A DNA stretch of 64,000 bases, from assembly GCA_910574635.1 (NCBI GenBank), contig CAJTCG010000008.1, positions 124,001 to 188,000 of the forward strand, given 5' to 3'. The DNA comes from Oscillospiraceae bacterium. GTDB lineage: Bacteria > Bacillota > Clostridia > Oscillospirales > Oscillospiraceae. The notes under the pieces are model-generated. The model made no database searches. It had not been told where the DNA came from and worked only from the letters and a program-made list of their open reading frames with translations. This document shows, piece after piece, positions 36,568 to 43,464 of the stretch (positions within the stretch are counted from its first letter, which is position 1; each line of letters begins with the position of its first letter). The position numbers and the translations under genes were made by a program.

Positions 36568-36599
36568 AGAAAAGCCGCCTCTTTAGAGGCGGCTTTTCT
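36568..36599. terminator. Bidirectional terminator
   Basis: AGAAAAGCCGCCTC (36568-36581) pairs perfectly with GAGGCGGCTTTTCT (36586-36599), loop TTTA, between the amidase-like gene and the recombinase gene. Confidence 0.92.
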
Positions 36600-37618
36600 C
36601 ACTTTGAATCATCCTTTTTCCTACTATTTTTAATCTTTGACAAGGGATTTGCCTTTGCAGCTACTCGCAAAGATTCATTGTCGATATGGGTATAGATTTG
36701 CGTCGTATTCAGGTGGTCGTGGCCTAGGACCTCCTGGACCGCCCGGACGTCTACGCCATTTTGTAGCATCAGCGTGGCGGCGGTGTGGCGGAGCTTGTGA
36801 GAGGAATACTCGCTTTCGTCGATTCCGGCGGCGGAAAGACGTTTTTTCACCATGGCGTGGACCGTGGAGCGGCTGATTCGCTCGTTGCGGGAGGATAAAA
36901 ACAGCGCGTTGGCATCTCGTCCGGCAATGGGGCGGCGGATGGCCAGGTAACGGTTCAGCGCGTCCTGACAGGCATCGTTTAAATAGAGGATACGGACTTT
37001 GTTGCCCTTGCCAAGGACGCGGATAGACTCTCCTTGAATATCCCGGAGGTTCAAACCGACTAACTCTGAGATCCGCAGTCCGCAATTGAGAAACAGCGTC
37101 AGAATGCAATAGTCCCGTTCCTGGTTCTTGCCGTCCACGGAGTCCAGCAGTTCTATGCTTTGGTCCAAGGTCAAATATTTCGGCAGATTTTTTTTCAGCT
37201 TCGGCGAGTCGATATCTTTGACAGGGTTTTCACGAATAAGATGGGCTTTATTGGTCAAGTAATTGTAGAACGACCGAATCGTCGCCAGCTTCCGGGCGCG
37301 GGAGGCCGTGTTAAGCCCATAGTCCGAATTCCGGCTGTTCTGGTGCTGAACGCGGTCCCGGCTCAGATAGGTCATATAGCCATAAATATCCGTCAGCGTT
37401 ACCGTGGAGACAAATTCCAGATCGATGTCCTTGATGTCGATCTCGTCCAGCGCCAAGCCGGACAAGCTGGAGTCCCGCGTCTGCTTTAGATAGCGGAAGA
37501 AATTCCGCAAGTCCAGGAAATATTCGTCCACCGTCTGCTTGGAATGGGCCTTGACGGTTTCGTGGTAAGCGAGGAAGTCCCGCAGGATCGGCGGAGCTTC
37601 AGTACGGTAATCGACCAT
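36599..37618 (-). CDS. Xer-type tyrosine recombinase
   Basis: A 339-residue tyrosine recombinase. N-terminal SAM-like core-binding domain (about 10-120), then the catalytic domain with the Arg in LFLNCGLRISELVGL, HKLRHTAA (second box, R and H), VQEVLGHDHLNTTQIYTH (His and nucleophilic Tyr). Such proteins resolve chromosome dimers at dif or act as phage integrases. A dif-like palindrome lies 64 bases upstream of its start, and two tandem phage elements begin there. Either it is the host Xer with an adjacent dif (as with XerS) or a phage integrase; the first is favoured because it lies outside the att repeats. Confidence 0.87.
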   Translation of the reverse strand: MVDYRTEAPPILRDFLAYHETVKAHSKQTVDEYFLDLRNFFRYLKQTRDSSLSGLALDEIDIKDIDLEFVSTVTLTDIYGYMTYLSRDRVQHQNSRNSDYGLNTASRARKLATIRSFYNYLTNKAHLIRENPVKDIDSPKLKKNLPKYLTLDQSIELLDSVDGKNQERDYCILTLFLNCGLRISELVGLNLRDIQGESIRVLGKGNKVRILYLNDACQDALNRYLAIRRPIAGRDANALFLSSRNERISRSTVHAMVKKRLSAAGIDESEYSSHKLRHTAATLMLQNGVDVRAVQEVLGHDHLNTTQIYTHIDNESLRVAAKANPLSKIKNSRKKDDSK

Positions 37619-37682
37619 GGATCTGGGAAAGACTTCTTGCGGTTGGGATAAAGAAAGCTATGACGGCCGGACGCTCCCCTAT

Positions 37683-37710
37683 ATTGAACAAAATTTTTAT
37701 TTTGTTCAAT
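37683..37710. other. dif-like recombination core site (attL)
   Basis: A 28-bp perfect palindrome of dif geometry: arm ATTGAACAAAA (37683-37693), 6-bp centre TTTTTA, arm TTTTGTTCAAT (37700-37710). It marks the left edge of the prophage and the start of the 44-bp repeat also found at 44.18 and 45.41 kb. Confidence 0.65.
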
Positions 37711-37740
37711 CGCCTATGTCTTTCCCTTGCCTCCTCCCTG
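37697..37740. repeat. att direct repeat, left copy
   Basis: Starts TTATTTTGTTCAATCGCCTA and ends TTGCCTCCTCCCTG. Nearly identical to 44179-44223 and about 90 percent like 45405-45447. Confidence 0.75.
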
Positions 37741-37768
37741 ATGGTATTTCGGTTTCCAAAAGATTATA

Positions 37769-38053
37769 TCACGGCAGCTTCATCAAGTCCAGCAGAGAAT
37801 CCGCCAGCGGCTGGAGACGGCGGTCTACTTCACGGAGCTTCGTCACCCGGTCCTGAATCATTACCATCTCGTGGTGCTTGTCCGCTATCTGCGCCTGGAG
37901 CCGCTCCCAGTCCTGGACCAGCTGATCCCGGCGTTCCTCCATATCCAGGACGAGGTTTTCCAGCTTCTCCGAGAAGTTGGCCCCCCGGTACTGCTCTATG
38001 TACTTTGTCACTTTGTCCGAGAGGCGGACGCATTTTTGATTTGTTTTTGCCAT
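37769..38053 (-). CDS. Phage RHH-like small protein with coiled coil (copy A)
   Basis: A 94-residue protein beginning MAKTNQKCVRLSDKVTKYI: the first 45 residues fit a ribbon-helix-helix or MetJ/Arc-like DNA-binding fold; residues 45-80 are a charged coiled coil (EERRDQLVQDWERLQAQI). ATG 38053 is 6 bases after GGAGG, ten bases after the rep stop, so it is co-transcribed with rep. A copy with about a dozen differences lies at 44252-44536. It may regulate copy number or lysogeny (inference). Confidence 0.7.
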   Translation of the reverse strand: MAKTNQKCVRLSDKVTKYIEQYRGANFSEKLENLVLDMEERRDQLVQDWERLQAQIADKHHEMVMIQDRVTKLREVDRRLQPLADSLLDLMKLP

Positions 38054-38063
38054 ACTGTTCCTC

Positions 38064-38702
38064 CTAAATCTCCTCACCGGATAGCCGGTCAATCAAAGTC
38101 CCCTGTCCCAAGGCGGGCCGATCCGGCTGCTGGCTCCTGTAATAGCGGCTTTTCAAATACGCTGACAAAAACATCGTATTCCGGCAAGTGATAATATCAA
38201 TCCAGTCGTTATTATCCATTTGAAAAACCGCTTCTACGAGGTCACAGAATTCCGTGATTCCATTATCTACGCAATACTTTAGAATCTCCTTGAGGATATC
38301 CCGGTTTTCCGTTTGACTTCTGGTAAAATAGCCCTCCAAGGAAAAGCCGCCATGGACAAGGATTTCCTCTTTCTTATACTGATGCTTATCCGGGTTGTCC
38401 AGGTGAATCATATACCGAACCATGGAACACACATTCCGGCAAAGCTGCGGAATGGGACAATTCAGACGGTCCGTGATTTCCTGGATTTGCTCAAAGGACT
38501 TGTTCCCCTCAAACGACACGATGAAATGAATGTGCTTTTTCTTCTCCGAACCATCCCCGTTCAAGTCGGCGTCATGCACAGGACTTTCACACCAGCACAG
38601 GTGAAGCTCGTCCGAGAGGATGGAAGCGTAATCTTCCGGAAGGCTATCTTCTGGGTAGCCAACAAAGGTCCAGTTTCTCCCGCGAGAATTTCGAGAAATC
38701 AC
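38064..38702 (-). CDS. Rolling-circle replication initiator, pMV158/Rep_2 type
   Basis: It nicks the origin and primes rolling-circle replication. The HUH metal motif is visible as KKHIHFIVSFEG, preceded by the RNWTFVGYPEDS opening and the ESPVHDADLN block of Rep_2 proteins; the YMIHLDNPDKHQYKK region carries candidate catalytic tyrosines. GTG 38702 (after GGGGGG, 7-base spacing) is preferred over ATG 38744, which has no ribosome site and lies against the origin. A canonical pMV158 nick sequence sits just upstream. Confidence 0.8.
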   Translation of the reverse strand: MISRNSRGRNWTFVGYPEDSLPEDYASILSDELHLCWCESPVHDADLNGDGSEKKKHIHFIVSFEGNKSFEQIQEITDRLNCPIPQLCRNVCSMVRYMIHLDNPDKHQYKKEEILVHGGFSLEGYFTRSQTENRDILKEILKYCVDNGITEFCDLVEAVFQMDNNDWIDIITCRNTMFLSAYLKSRYYRSQQPDRPALGQGTLIDRLSGEEI

Positions 38703-38742
38703 AACTTTTCCCCCCAAGTCTTGGACAATGGACAATGGACAC

Positions 38743-38782
38743 ATAGGGGCCTGTCATAGGGGCCTGTCGTAGTAGGCCCCTA
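38743..38782 (-). other. Double-strand origin (dso) of the phage, pMV158 type
   Basis: On the minus strand, TACTACGAC (38766-38774) lies in the loop of a 9-bp perfect hairpin (arms 38757-38765 and 38774-38782, AGGCCCCTA). Two tandem 13-bp repeats ATAGGGGCCTGTC (38743-38755, 38756-38768) abut it. TACTACG/A is the nick sequence of the pMV158 plasmid family and direct repeats are its Rep-binding sites. Confidence 0.75.
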
Positions 38783-38829
38783 AGCCCGGAAAACGCCCAA
38801 CTTTTCCACGCTTTGAAAAAAACCTATAT

Positions 38830-38960
38830 GAAGCCGTCTGCTGGCCCGCTCTGCGGAGCGGCCCCCTCCTCTGCCCGGCTTGAATCGGCGGTCGGGGGGG
38901 AAGGGTCCCCCCCCGCCTTGCCCCCCTTCGGGAAGTGGCCAAAGGAATATGGGCAAGGGC
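38830..38960. other. Strongly structured noncoding phage region
   Basis: Part of the 310-base gap between the 62-residue gene and rep. It contains a GGCCCGCTC/GAGCGGCC hairpin (around 38847-38865) and a G7/C8 hairpin near 38895-38925. Candidates are the single-strand origin or packaging signal. Overlapping open frames here look non-coding. Confidence 0.4.
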
Positions 38961-39003
38961 GGCAAATCGGAGCCCCTGCGGCCTCCGGCATCCTCTGCCC
39001 TGG

Positions 39004-39058
39004 TTGTATTACGGAATTCGTGCCGCAACAGCTCGCCGGCAAGATTTTCTGTATTACA
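39004..39058. repeat. Paired TGTATTAC palindromes, pair 1
   Basis: TGTATTACG (39005) and TGTATTACA (39050) start 45 bases apart, flanking a GC-rich segment homologous to pair 3 at 45212-45266. Confidence 0.55.
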
Positions 39059-39242
39059 CGCCATTTCCCTGGAGGATATCCAGGCACATTTGATAAACGC
39101 CGGAGCTATAGCGCCGGTCCCAGCTCTCCACCAGGGCCAGATCCTCCCCTCTCAGCTCGTCCCGCCATTCCTGGGTATAATCTTCTTCTGTTTCGCTCCA
39201 CCAAAGGGAAAGCAGCGCTGCCTCCCGTTCTCTAGATACCAT
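39054..39242 (-). CDS. Small acidic phage protein
   Basis: A 62-residue helical protein rich in Glu and Trp (SLWWSETEEDYTQEWRDELRG). AAGGAGGAG lies 7 bases before ATG 39242, supporting real expression. It sits between zot and the replication origin and is bracketed by TGTATTACA palindrome pairs; its stop codon lies inside one of them. No family recognised. Confidence 0.6.
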   Translation of the reverse strand: MVSREREAALLSLWWSETEEDYTQEWRDELRGEDLALVESWDRRYSSGVYQMCLDILQGNGV

Positions 39243-39255
39243 AGAAATCTCCTCC

Positions 39256-39310
39256 TTGTATTACAAACTCTCCGGGACGTTCCCGAGGCCTTCAGCGAAA
39301 TTGTATTACA
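39256..39310. repeat. Paired TGTATTACA palindromes, pair 2
   Basis: Exact copies at 39257-39265 and 39302-39310, again 45 bases apart, between the zot stop and the 62-residue gene, with a small GC hairpin between them. Confidence 0.6.
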
Positions 39311-40118
39311 GATGCAGCGCCCCGGCGAACCGGCACAGCTCACGCTCCCGCAACTTCTGGGCCTTCCGGTTTCGCGCTTCCACCAGTACAGCCGCCAGCC
39401 TCTCCAGCAACAGCCCTCTCTCTTCCTGGCCCCCGCTGGCGGCGCCGCCGTTCCCCGGGGCCCCACCGCTGACGCGGTTCCCCCCGGCACAGACGGCGCC
39501 GCCCGCAGTTACCATGTCCGAGAATAGCCGGTAGCTATCGTACAGGGCGCTGTAACGCTTCCGGTACGGGAAGACGGAGTGGCCCAGCTTCAGCTTGTTG
39601 CCGCCGTACCAGTAATCGATAGCGATGAACCAGGTACGCCCGAAGCTGAACAACGTCAGGAACATGCCGCCGAAGCCATAGTTGTTCAGCTTCCGGTGCT
39701 TTATCTCGTCCTCGACAAGGCTTCTGATCTGCTTGTCCAGCATCCGGTCCGACTGGGTGATAAGGATGATATTGAAGCCCAGCTTGCGGTGCTGGGAAAA
39801 AAACGTCACCCAGGCGTTGCGGTCCTTCCGCCCGAAATCCCGGCAGTTAAAGATAATCTGGCACTCGTCGATCACCACCAGGGCCTGGCCCTCCTTGCCG
39901 ATTTTGTGATGCTCCAGGGCATAGGCCACCAGCCGCTCCGCCGTCAGCTCCGAGTTGTCCCAGTACTCCACCTGAGCCCGGCACTTCTTGACGAAGCCTG
40001 TATTCACCGGGAAGTTACAGATCAAGGTCCCGCCCCGCCTCATGCGATGCTCGATATCCTTGGCGGCGTGGAAGCTCTTGCCGCTGCCGGGCGTTCCAGT
40101 ATACAATGTGATACTCAT
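39306..40118 (-). CDS. Zot-domain phage assembly ATPase (pI-like)
   Basis: A 270-residue inovirus morphogenesis protein. Walker A TGTPGSGKSFHA (residues 7-18) and Walker B ALVVIDECQ; a weak membrane segment lies near FLTLFSFGRTWFIAIDYWY (about 150-170) and a Gly/Ala-rich basic tail follows. pI/Zot proteins drive phage extrusion and are the hallmark gene of Inoviridae. It overlaps the pVI-like gene by 4 bases. Confidence 0.92.
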   Translation of the reverse strand: MSITLYTGTPGSGKSFHAAKDIEHRMRRGGTLICNFPVNTGFVKKCRAQVEYWDNSELTAERLVAYALEHHKIGKEGQALVVIDECQIIFNCRDFGRKDRNAWVTFFSQHRKLGFNIILITQSDRMLDKQIRSLVEDEIKHRKLNNYGFGGMFLTLFSFGRTWFIAIDYWYGGNKLKLGHSVFPYRKRYSALYDSYRLFSDMVTAGGAVCAGGNRVSGGAPGNGGAASGGQEERGLLLERLAAVLVEARNRKAQKLRERELCRFAGALHL

Positions 40119-40357
40119 TCAATCACCTTTATCCAGCGCAGCACAATTTGATAGATGTAATAGACCCCCACCCCAAACAGCCATGCCTCAAAGATGCTCA
40201 CGAAGGTTCCGACCGGGATAAACCAGTTGACGAACTGGAGCCATTCGTAAGCCACGGAGCCGGACAGATCATCCAGAACGCCGAAGGGCGAGGCCGGAAG
40301 CAGTTCAATCACGCCGACAGCGAAGCTCACCAGCGTATCGGACAAGTCGCTAAACAT
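40115..40357 (-). CDS. pVI-like minor coat membrane protein
   Basis: An 80-residue protein with two hydrophobic helices (TLVSFAVGVIELLPASPFGVL and FIPVGTFVSIFEAWLFGVGVYYIYQIVL) and a basic RWIKVIE end. Size, topology and place between the adsorption gene and zot match pVI/minor coat proteins of filamentous phages. GGGAGAG lies 7 bases upstream of the ATG. Confidence 0.75.
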   Translation of the reverse strand: MFSDLSDTLVSFAVGVIELLPASPFGVLDDLSGSVAYEWLQFVNWFIPVGTFVSIFEAWLFGVGVYYIYQIVLRWIKVIE

Positions 40358-40375
40358 GTAAAGCTCTCTCCCTTC

Positions 40376-40951
40376 TCAGGCTGTCCATATCAAGCGTTTT
40401 GTCCCGCTGGCAAGCATCAGGCAGAAGCCTATGGTGCTTGTCCAGCGGCAGACCTGGCCGATGATCTCATACTCTGAGAAATCCAGCACGATCTTGGTGC
40501 TGCCCTTCCAGCCGCCCATCCGGCCCGCGATCGGGGCCATAAGATCTACCTCGAAATATGGGGCCTTTGGCGGTGCTGCCAGCAAGGTGACGCCTTTGTA
40601 CACGTCCCAGGGAATGGAGAACGGAAAACGGGAAGTCAGGGCCGCGCCCAGCTTGTCCAGGCCCGAAGGGACCACCGGGACTACGGGCTGGTCCGGCTCC
40701 TCCGGGTCCACCGGAACTTCGGCGGTGTCCACGATCTCCGCGCTGGCGGCGAGGTCCCCGGCAAGAATCGCGTCCAGGATGCCTTGGAGGATTTCTTGGA
40801 TCTCCATGGACTGCGTGGCCCCGACGTCCAAGGCGATGGACTGGCCTTCTTCCAGGGCCGTCAGGCGGTTTAAGACTTCCTGCATGGTGTCGGAGACATC
40901 CAGAGAGAGGGACTCGTCTGCAGAAACAAAAGTCCCAAAAAATTCTTTCAA
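40376..40951 (-). CDS. Adsorption protein, C-terminal part (pIII-like)
   Basis: A 191-residue ORF with an acidic linker rich in Val/Pro/Glu (VPVDPEEPDQPVVPVVP), a FPFSIPWDVYKGVTLL block and a C-terminal membrane anchor (IGFCLMLASG followed by TKRL). No signal peptide. It begins at a weak TTG overlapping the preceding stop (TTGA). Together with the preceding ORF it has the layout of one pIII-type adsorption protein; the two may be joined by frameshift. Confidence 0.65.
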   Translation of the reverse strand: MKEFFGTFVSADESLSLDVSDTMQEVLNRLTALEEGQSIALDVGATQSMEIQEILQGILDAILAGDLAASAEIVDTAEVPVDPEEPDQPVVPVVPSGLDKLGAALTSRFPFSIPWDVYKGVTLLAAPPKAPYFEVDLMAPIAGRMGGWKGSTKIVLDFSEYEIIGQVCRWTSTIGFCLMLASGTKRLIWTA

Positions 40952-41736
40952 CCTAGAGACAGAAAAACTTGAAAGACCAGAACACCATGCCCCGCGATAT
41001 GTATGATAAATCGAAAAAAAGATTTTCCATCAGAGGGAGATGGATAAAATCCAATTGTTACTTTGCCATCAACTCCTCCCATGCCATAGAAAATACCTCC
41101 ATCCGGATTATACAATCTAAAGCCAATACCTCCACTAGAAGTAACATAAGAATCTAAATAATATCCAGTCGGAAAATAAACCGGAAAATCCGCAGATATA
41201 GAAAAGATAGTCCCCGCAGAAGCAAGCGTTGAACCCTCTTTAAACGCAGAAAGATAAATTTTCTGACCGTCTACCGAAGTTATATAGCCACTGAAATCCC
41301 CATACACCTGATTTACTCCTGGCTTGGTCCCATACTTCCCCGCTACCCAAGTTGCAAACTGCGCCAGCTTCTTCGCCGCAGCAGTGGGAACGATAACCCG
41401 TCCTTGCCCGTTGACCGTCAAAATGGCGTCTCCAATCCAGGTCACCGCATCTTTTACCCCTGGATGCTTCGCATCAAGGAAGTCCTGGATCAGCCGGGCC
41501 ACGGATTCGTTGACCTCCTCGCTGCTGCCCATCCCGGAGACAACGGGCGTCAGGCCGCACGCGGAGAGGAACCCCCCGGCCAGGGCCGTGACCGCGCTGG
41601 AGGTCATAGCGAACGCCTTTGCCCGGGGCGGATCCAGCACCAGCGACGCCAAAACCGCGAATGTCACCAGGAAGCACCCCAGCCGCATTACAAAATCTTC
41701 ACGCTGCCGCCCAGCTCCGCGCGCTGCCAAGTTCAT
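40948..41736 (-). CDS. Adsorption protein, N-terminal part (pIII-like)
   Basis: A 262-residue ORF with a signal peptide (RLGCFLVTFAVLASLVL to AKA, cut near residue 41) and a beta-rich, Gly/Ser/Tyr-rich domain likely to bind a host receptor. It lacks a C-terminal membrane anchor, which the next ORF supplies. A T7 run lies about 90 bases before its stop within the region where both frames are open. It follows the coat-gene terminator, as gIII does in M13. Confidence 0.65.
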   Translation of the reverse strand: MNLAARGAGRQREDFVMRLGCFLVTFAVLASLVLDPPRAKAFAMTSSAVTALAGGFLSACGLTPVVSGMGSSEEVNESVARLIQDFLDAKHPGVKDAVTWIGDAILTVNGQGRVIVPTAAAKKLAQFATWVAGKYGTKPGVNQVYGDFSGYITSVDGQKIYLSAFKEGSTLASAGTIFSISADFPVYFPTGYYLDSYVTSSGGIGFRLYNPDGGIFYGMGGVDGKVTIGFYPSPSDGKSFFRFIIHIAGHGVLVFQVFLSLG

Positions 41737-41738
41737 TT

Positions 41739-41747
41739 TGTATTACA
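41739..41747. repeat. Single TGTATTACA palindrome
   Basis: An exact copy just before the adsorption gene start codon; a degenerate TGTAATGCG lies 51 bases away at 41790. Confidence 0.5.
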
Positions 41748-41764
41748 CTCCCTTTCCCAAAGAA

Positions 41765-41784
41765 GCCCCGGAATCATCCGGGGC
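41765..41784 (-). terminator. Terminator after the major coat gene
   Basis: On the minus strand GCCCCGGA-TGAT-TCCGGGGC is followed by TTCTTT. A terminator directly after gVIII is also a feature of M13-like phages and gives high coat expression. Confidence 0.8.
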
Positions 41785-41801
41785 CCCTTTGTAATGCGGC
41801 G

Positions 41802-42083
41802 TCATTTCGCCATGCCCTTAAACCAGCTCATGGCCTTCTTGGAGATAAAGATTACCGCGGCGATGGAAACCGCAACCGGGACCGCCACGGCGATGATGGC
41901 AAAGGCATCCGATTTAATCTGCTGGAAACCCGTCTCGAAGGCGGAAATGACCGCCGAACTGGAAGCGCTGCCCCCGGTTTCGCCGACCGCAGACGCCCCG
42001 CCCATGACCGCAGCACAGACCACCGGAGCGGCTACCGCCACCTTCAGCTCCACACTTTGGACAAACTCCTTGATCTTCTTCAC
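41802..42083 (-). CDS. Major coat protein precursor (pVIII-like)
   Basis: A 93-residue precursor. Signal peptide: KKIKEF, a hydrophobic AAPVVCAAVMGGASA, cut probably after ASA. The mature ~58 residues have a small-residue N-terminus (VGETGGSASSS), an amphipathic stretch with E and D, one membrane helix (AIIAVAVPVAVSIAAVIFI) and a basic SKKAMSWFKGMAK end that would contact DNA. This is the classic class of filamentous coat proteins. GTG 42083 is used since GGGAGG lies 8 bases upstream. Confidence 0.82.
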   Translation of the reverse strand: MKKIKEFVQSVELKVAVAAPVVCAAVMGGASAVGETGGSASSSAVISAFETGFQQIKSDAFAIIAVAVPVAVSIAAVIFISKKAMSWFKGMAK

Positions 42084-42088
42084 GCTTT

Positions 42089-42235
42089 TCACCTCCCTAT
42101 TATCCGAATAAATGCCTTAAAGGCGCTCACAACTACGCTCACGCCTGAGACAACCAGCACCCCGGCGGCAAACCCTGCGGCTACCACTCCGGGCATAGCC
42201 TCCATAACTTCCAGGCTAATCTGAAATTCTTCCAT
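42089..42235 (-). CDS. 48-residue hydrophobic phage protein (pVII/pIX-like)
   Basis: Starts MEEFQISLEVMEAMPG, then one long membrane helix (VVAAGFAAGVLVVSGVSVVV) and a basic end (KAFIRIIGR). It overlaps the upstream stop by one base (TGATG) with TTTGGAGG upstream, and ends just before the coat gene. Size, topology and position match the small tip proteins pVII/pIX. Confidence 0.7.
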   Translation of the reverse strand: MEEFQISLEVMEAMPGVVAAGFAAGVLVVSGVSVVVSAFKAFIRIIGR

Positions 42236-42711
42236 CAAGCCCTCCAAAGGTCGTGAAACAACTTCCCGACCGCCACACCCAGCACCACGCCGATCAGCGC
42301 CGCCACCGCCAGAAAAACAAAATCGACGTTGGCCTGGAGCTGAAGGAGATCGTTGTGCTGCATCACCAAGACCTCACCCTGCTGCTCCAGCAGTTCATTG
42401 GTATGTATCAGCAGCTTCTCGTTCCTCTCCAGCACTTGAACCACCGGCGCAAGGTCCACGCTGGCGGATTCCGTCACCTGGGATTCTCCGCCAAAGCCTC
42501 CTTCGCCCCCCTCCCCTCCGGCGGGCAGCTCCTCCGGCTCCTGGGTGACGGCTCCGGTAATCGTCTCGTTCAGATCGCCGATTGCGTCTATCAGGTCCTT
42601 CATGGATTCGCTGCCGTCTTCGGTCTCCTCGGTGGACGGAGCTTCCGGCTCCGGCTCGTTGGGGGTCTCCTCCGGGGCCTCCGGCTCTGGATTGTAGAAA
42701 AAATCGTCCAC
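42235..42711 (-). CDS. Acidic tail-anchored phage protein
   Basis: A 158-residue protein: a very acidic, proline-rich N-terminal 75 residues (EPEAPEETPNEPEPEAP), a Gly/Glu linker, a helical stretch (NEKLLIHTNELLEQQGEVLVMQH) and one C-terminal membrane helix (FVFLAVAALIGVVLGVAVG). GTG start 1 base after the upstream stop. No family known; M13 has no counterpart at this position. Confidence 0.65.
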   Translation of the reverse strand: MDDFFYNPEPEAPEETPNEPEPEAPSTEETEDGSESMKDLIDAIGDLNETITGAVTQEPEELPAGGEGGEGGFGGESQVTESASVDLAPVVQVLERNEKLLIHTNELLEQQGEVLVMQHNDLLQLQANVDFVFLAVAALIGVVLGVAVGKLFHDLWRA

Positions 42712-42712
42712 G

Positions 42713-42982
42713 TCAGCCCTCCACCGGGTCCAGCGTTTTCAGCCGGGCGCAGAGCTGGCCCTTCATCTTGTAATGCTCATAGCCCAGCTCATACAGCTGG
42801 CCCACCTCCAGCGTACCGGGGTCAATCCCTCGAGGACAGCTTGTCTCCTCCACTCGGCTGCCAAGCACTTCCTCAAAAGCCCCCTCGACATACACCAGGT
42901 GAAGCCCGCAAAACTGCTTCTTCTGCCCGTCCTTCTCATACTCTCTCACTTCCATGCCTACCAATCTCGCTACATCCGCCAT
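42713..42982 (-). CDS. Probable ssDNA-binding protein (pV-like)
   Basis: An 89-residue, beta-rich protein (EVREYEKDGQKKQFCGLHLV, then GQLYELGYEHYKMKGQLCA). Its size and its position at the head of the coat operon match gene V single-strand DNA-binding proteins, which have an OB fold and coat the phage genome before export. The family assignment is by context; sequence similarity is not obvious. GGAGGACAAGTAGC precedes the ATG. Confidence 0.55.
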   Translation of the reverse strand: MADVARLVGMEVREYEKDGQKKQFCGLHLVYVEGAFEEVLGSRVEETSCPRGIDPGTLEVGQLYELGYEHYKMKGQLCARLKTLDPVEG

Positions 42983-42983
42983 G

Positions 42984-43127
42984 CTACTTGTCCTCCTTTC
43001 TTTCGTTTTTATGACCAGAGGCACCCGGTGCCTCGACCATACCTTCTATAATGCCGGGGCCGTAAAAGCACCACCTGCACGCCGGAGATTCCAGCGGCTC
43101 TTTACAACGCTCACATGGATCTCTCAT
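42984..43127 (-). CDS. Small CxxC protein of the phage
   Basis: A 47-residue protein with four cysteines in a zinc-ribbon-like pattern (DPCERCKEPLESPACRWC). ATG 43127 lies 5 bases after GGGGAG; a longer TTG start at 43175 is less likely. It is the first gene of the late operon and may bind DNA. Confidence 0.55.
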   Translation of the reverse strand: MRDPCERCKEPLESPACRWCFYGPGIIEGMVEAPGASGHKNERKEDK

Positions 43128-43214
43128 AACTGCTCCCCGACTTCCTTTCCCTCCACCTGCCAGCCCTTTTGCCAACCCGGACCGACTATTCCGACGGGTT
43201 AAAAAATATTTCGT

Positions 43215-43260
43215 CTTATTTGGGAATATGATATGATATTTCTACATATTCCTAAATAAG
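43215..43260. promoter_or_regulatory. Operator-like palindrome between divergent phage units
   Basis: CTTATTTGGGAATAT (43215-43229) and ATATTCCTAAATAAG (43246-43260) are inverted repeats with one mismatch in 15, lying between the coat operon and the plus-strand RHH gene. AGTCAA at 43259 gives a minus-strand -35 (TTGACT) overlapping the arm, so a bound repressor would block the coat operon. Confidence 0.6.
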
Positions 43261-43270
43261 TCAAGTTGGT

Positions 43271-43299
43271 TTGACAGATTTAATATTACAAGATAATAT
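43271..43299 (+). promoter_or_regulatory. Promoter of the RHH-DUF2726 pair
   Basis: A perfect TTGACA (43271-43276) and TAATAT (43294-43299) with a 17-base spacer, 20 bases before the RHH start. Confidence 0.75.
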
Positions 43300-43319
43300 C
43301 AGACAAGGAGGGATGCCCC

Positions 43320-43460
43320 ATGATTCAAAAAAAGACCATCAACTTCGAGGAAGAACTGGTGTCCAAAATCGAGAAAATGGCAAAAGAGGCGGAGCGCGAT
43401 TTCTCGGGTCAGGTCCGCTGGATCATCAAAGAATACATTCGCCTAAAAGAAGGAGGCTGA
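43320..43460 (+). CDS. Arc-like ribbon-helix-helix repressor
   Basis: A 46-residue protein: beta strand QKKTINFEEEL, helix VSKIEKMAKEAER, turn DFSG, helix QVRWIIKEYIRLKEG. This is a minimal Arc/CopG fold. AAGGAGGG lies 6 bases upstream. Its place beside the 43215-43260 palindrome suggests it represses the divergent coat operon and itself (inference). Confidence 0.75.
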   Translation: MIQKKTINFEEELVSKIEKMAKEAERDFSGQVRWIIKEYIRLKEGG

Positions 43461-43464
43461 CGCT

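Noticed and set aside
38780..39087. Overlapping minus-strand frames of 87-94 codons upstream of rep
   Set aside because: Low-complexity, no ribosome site, and the stretch is hairpin-rich like an origin or packaging region.
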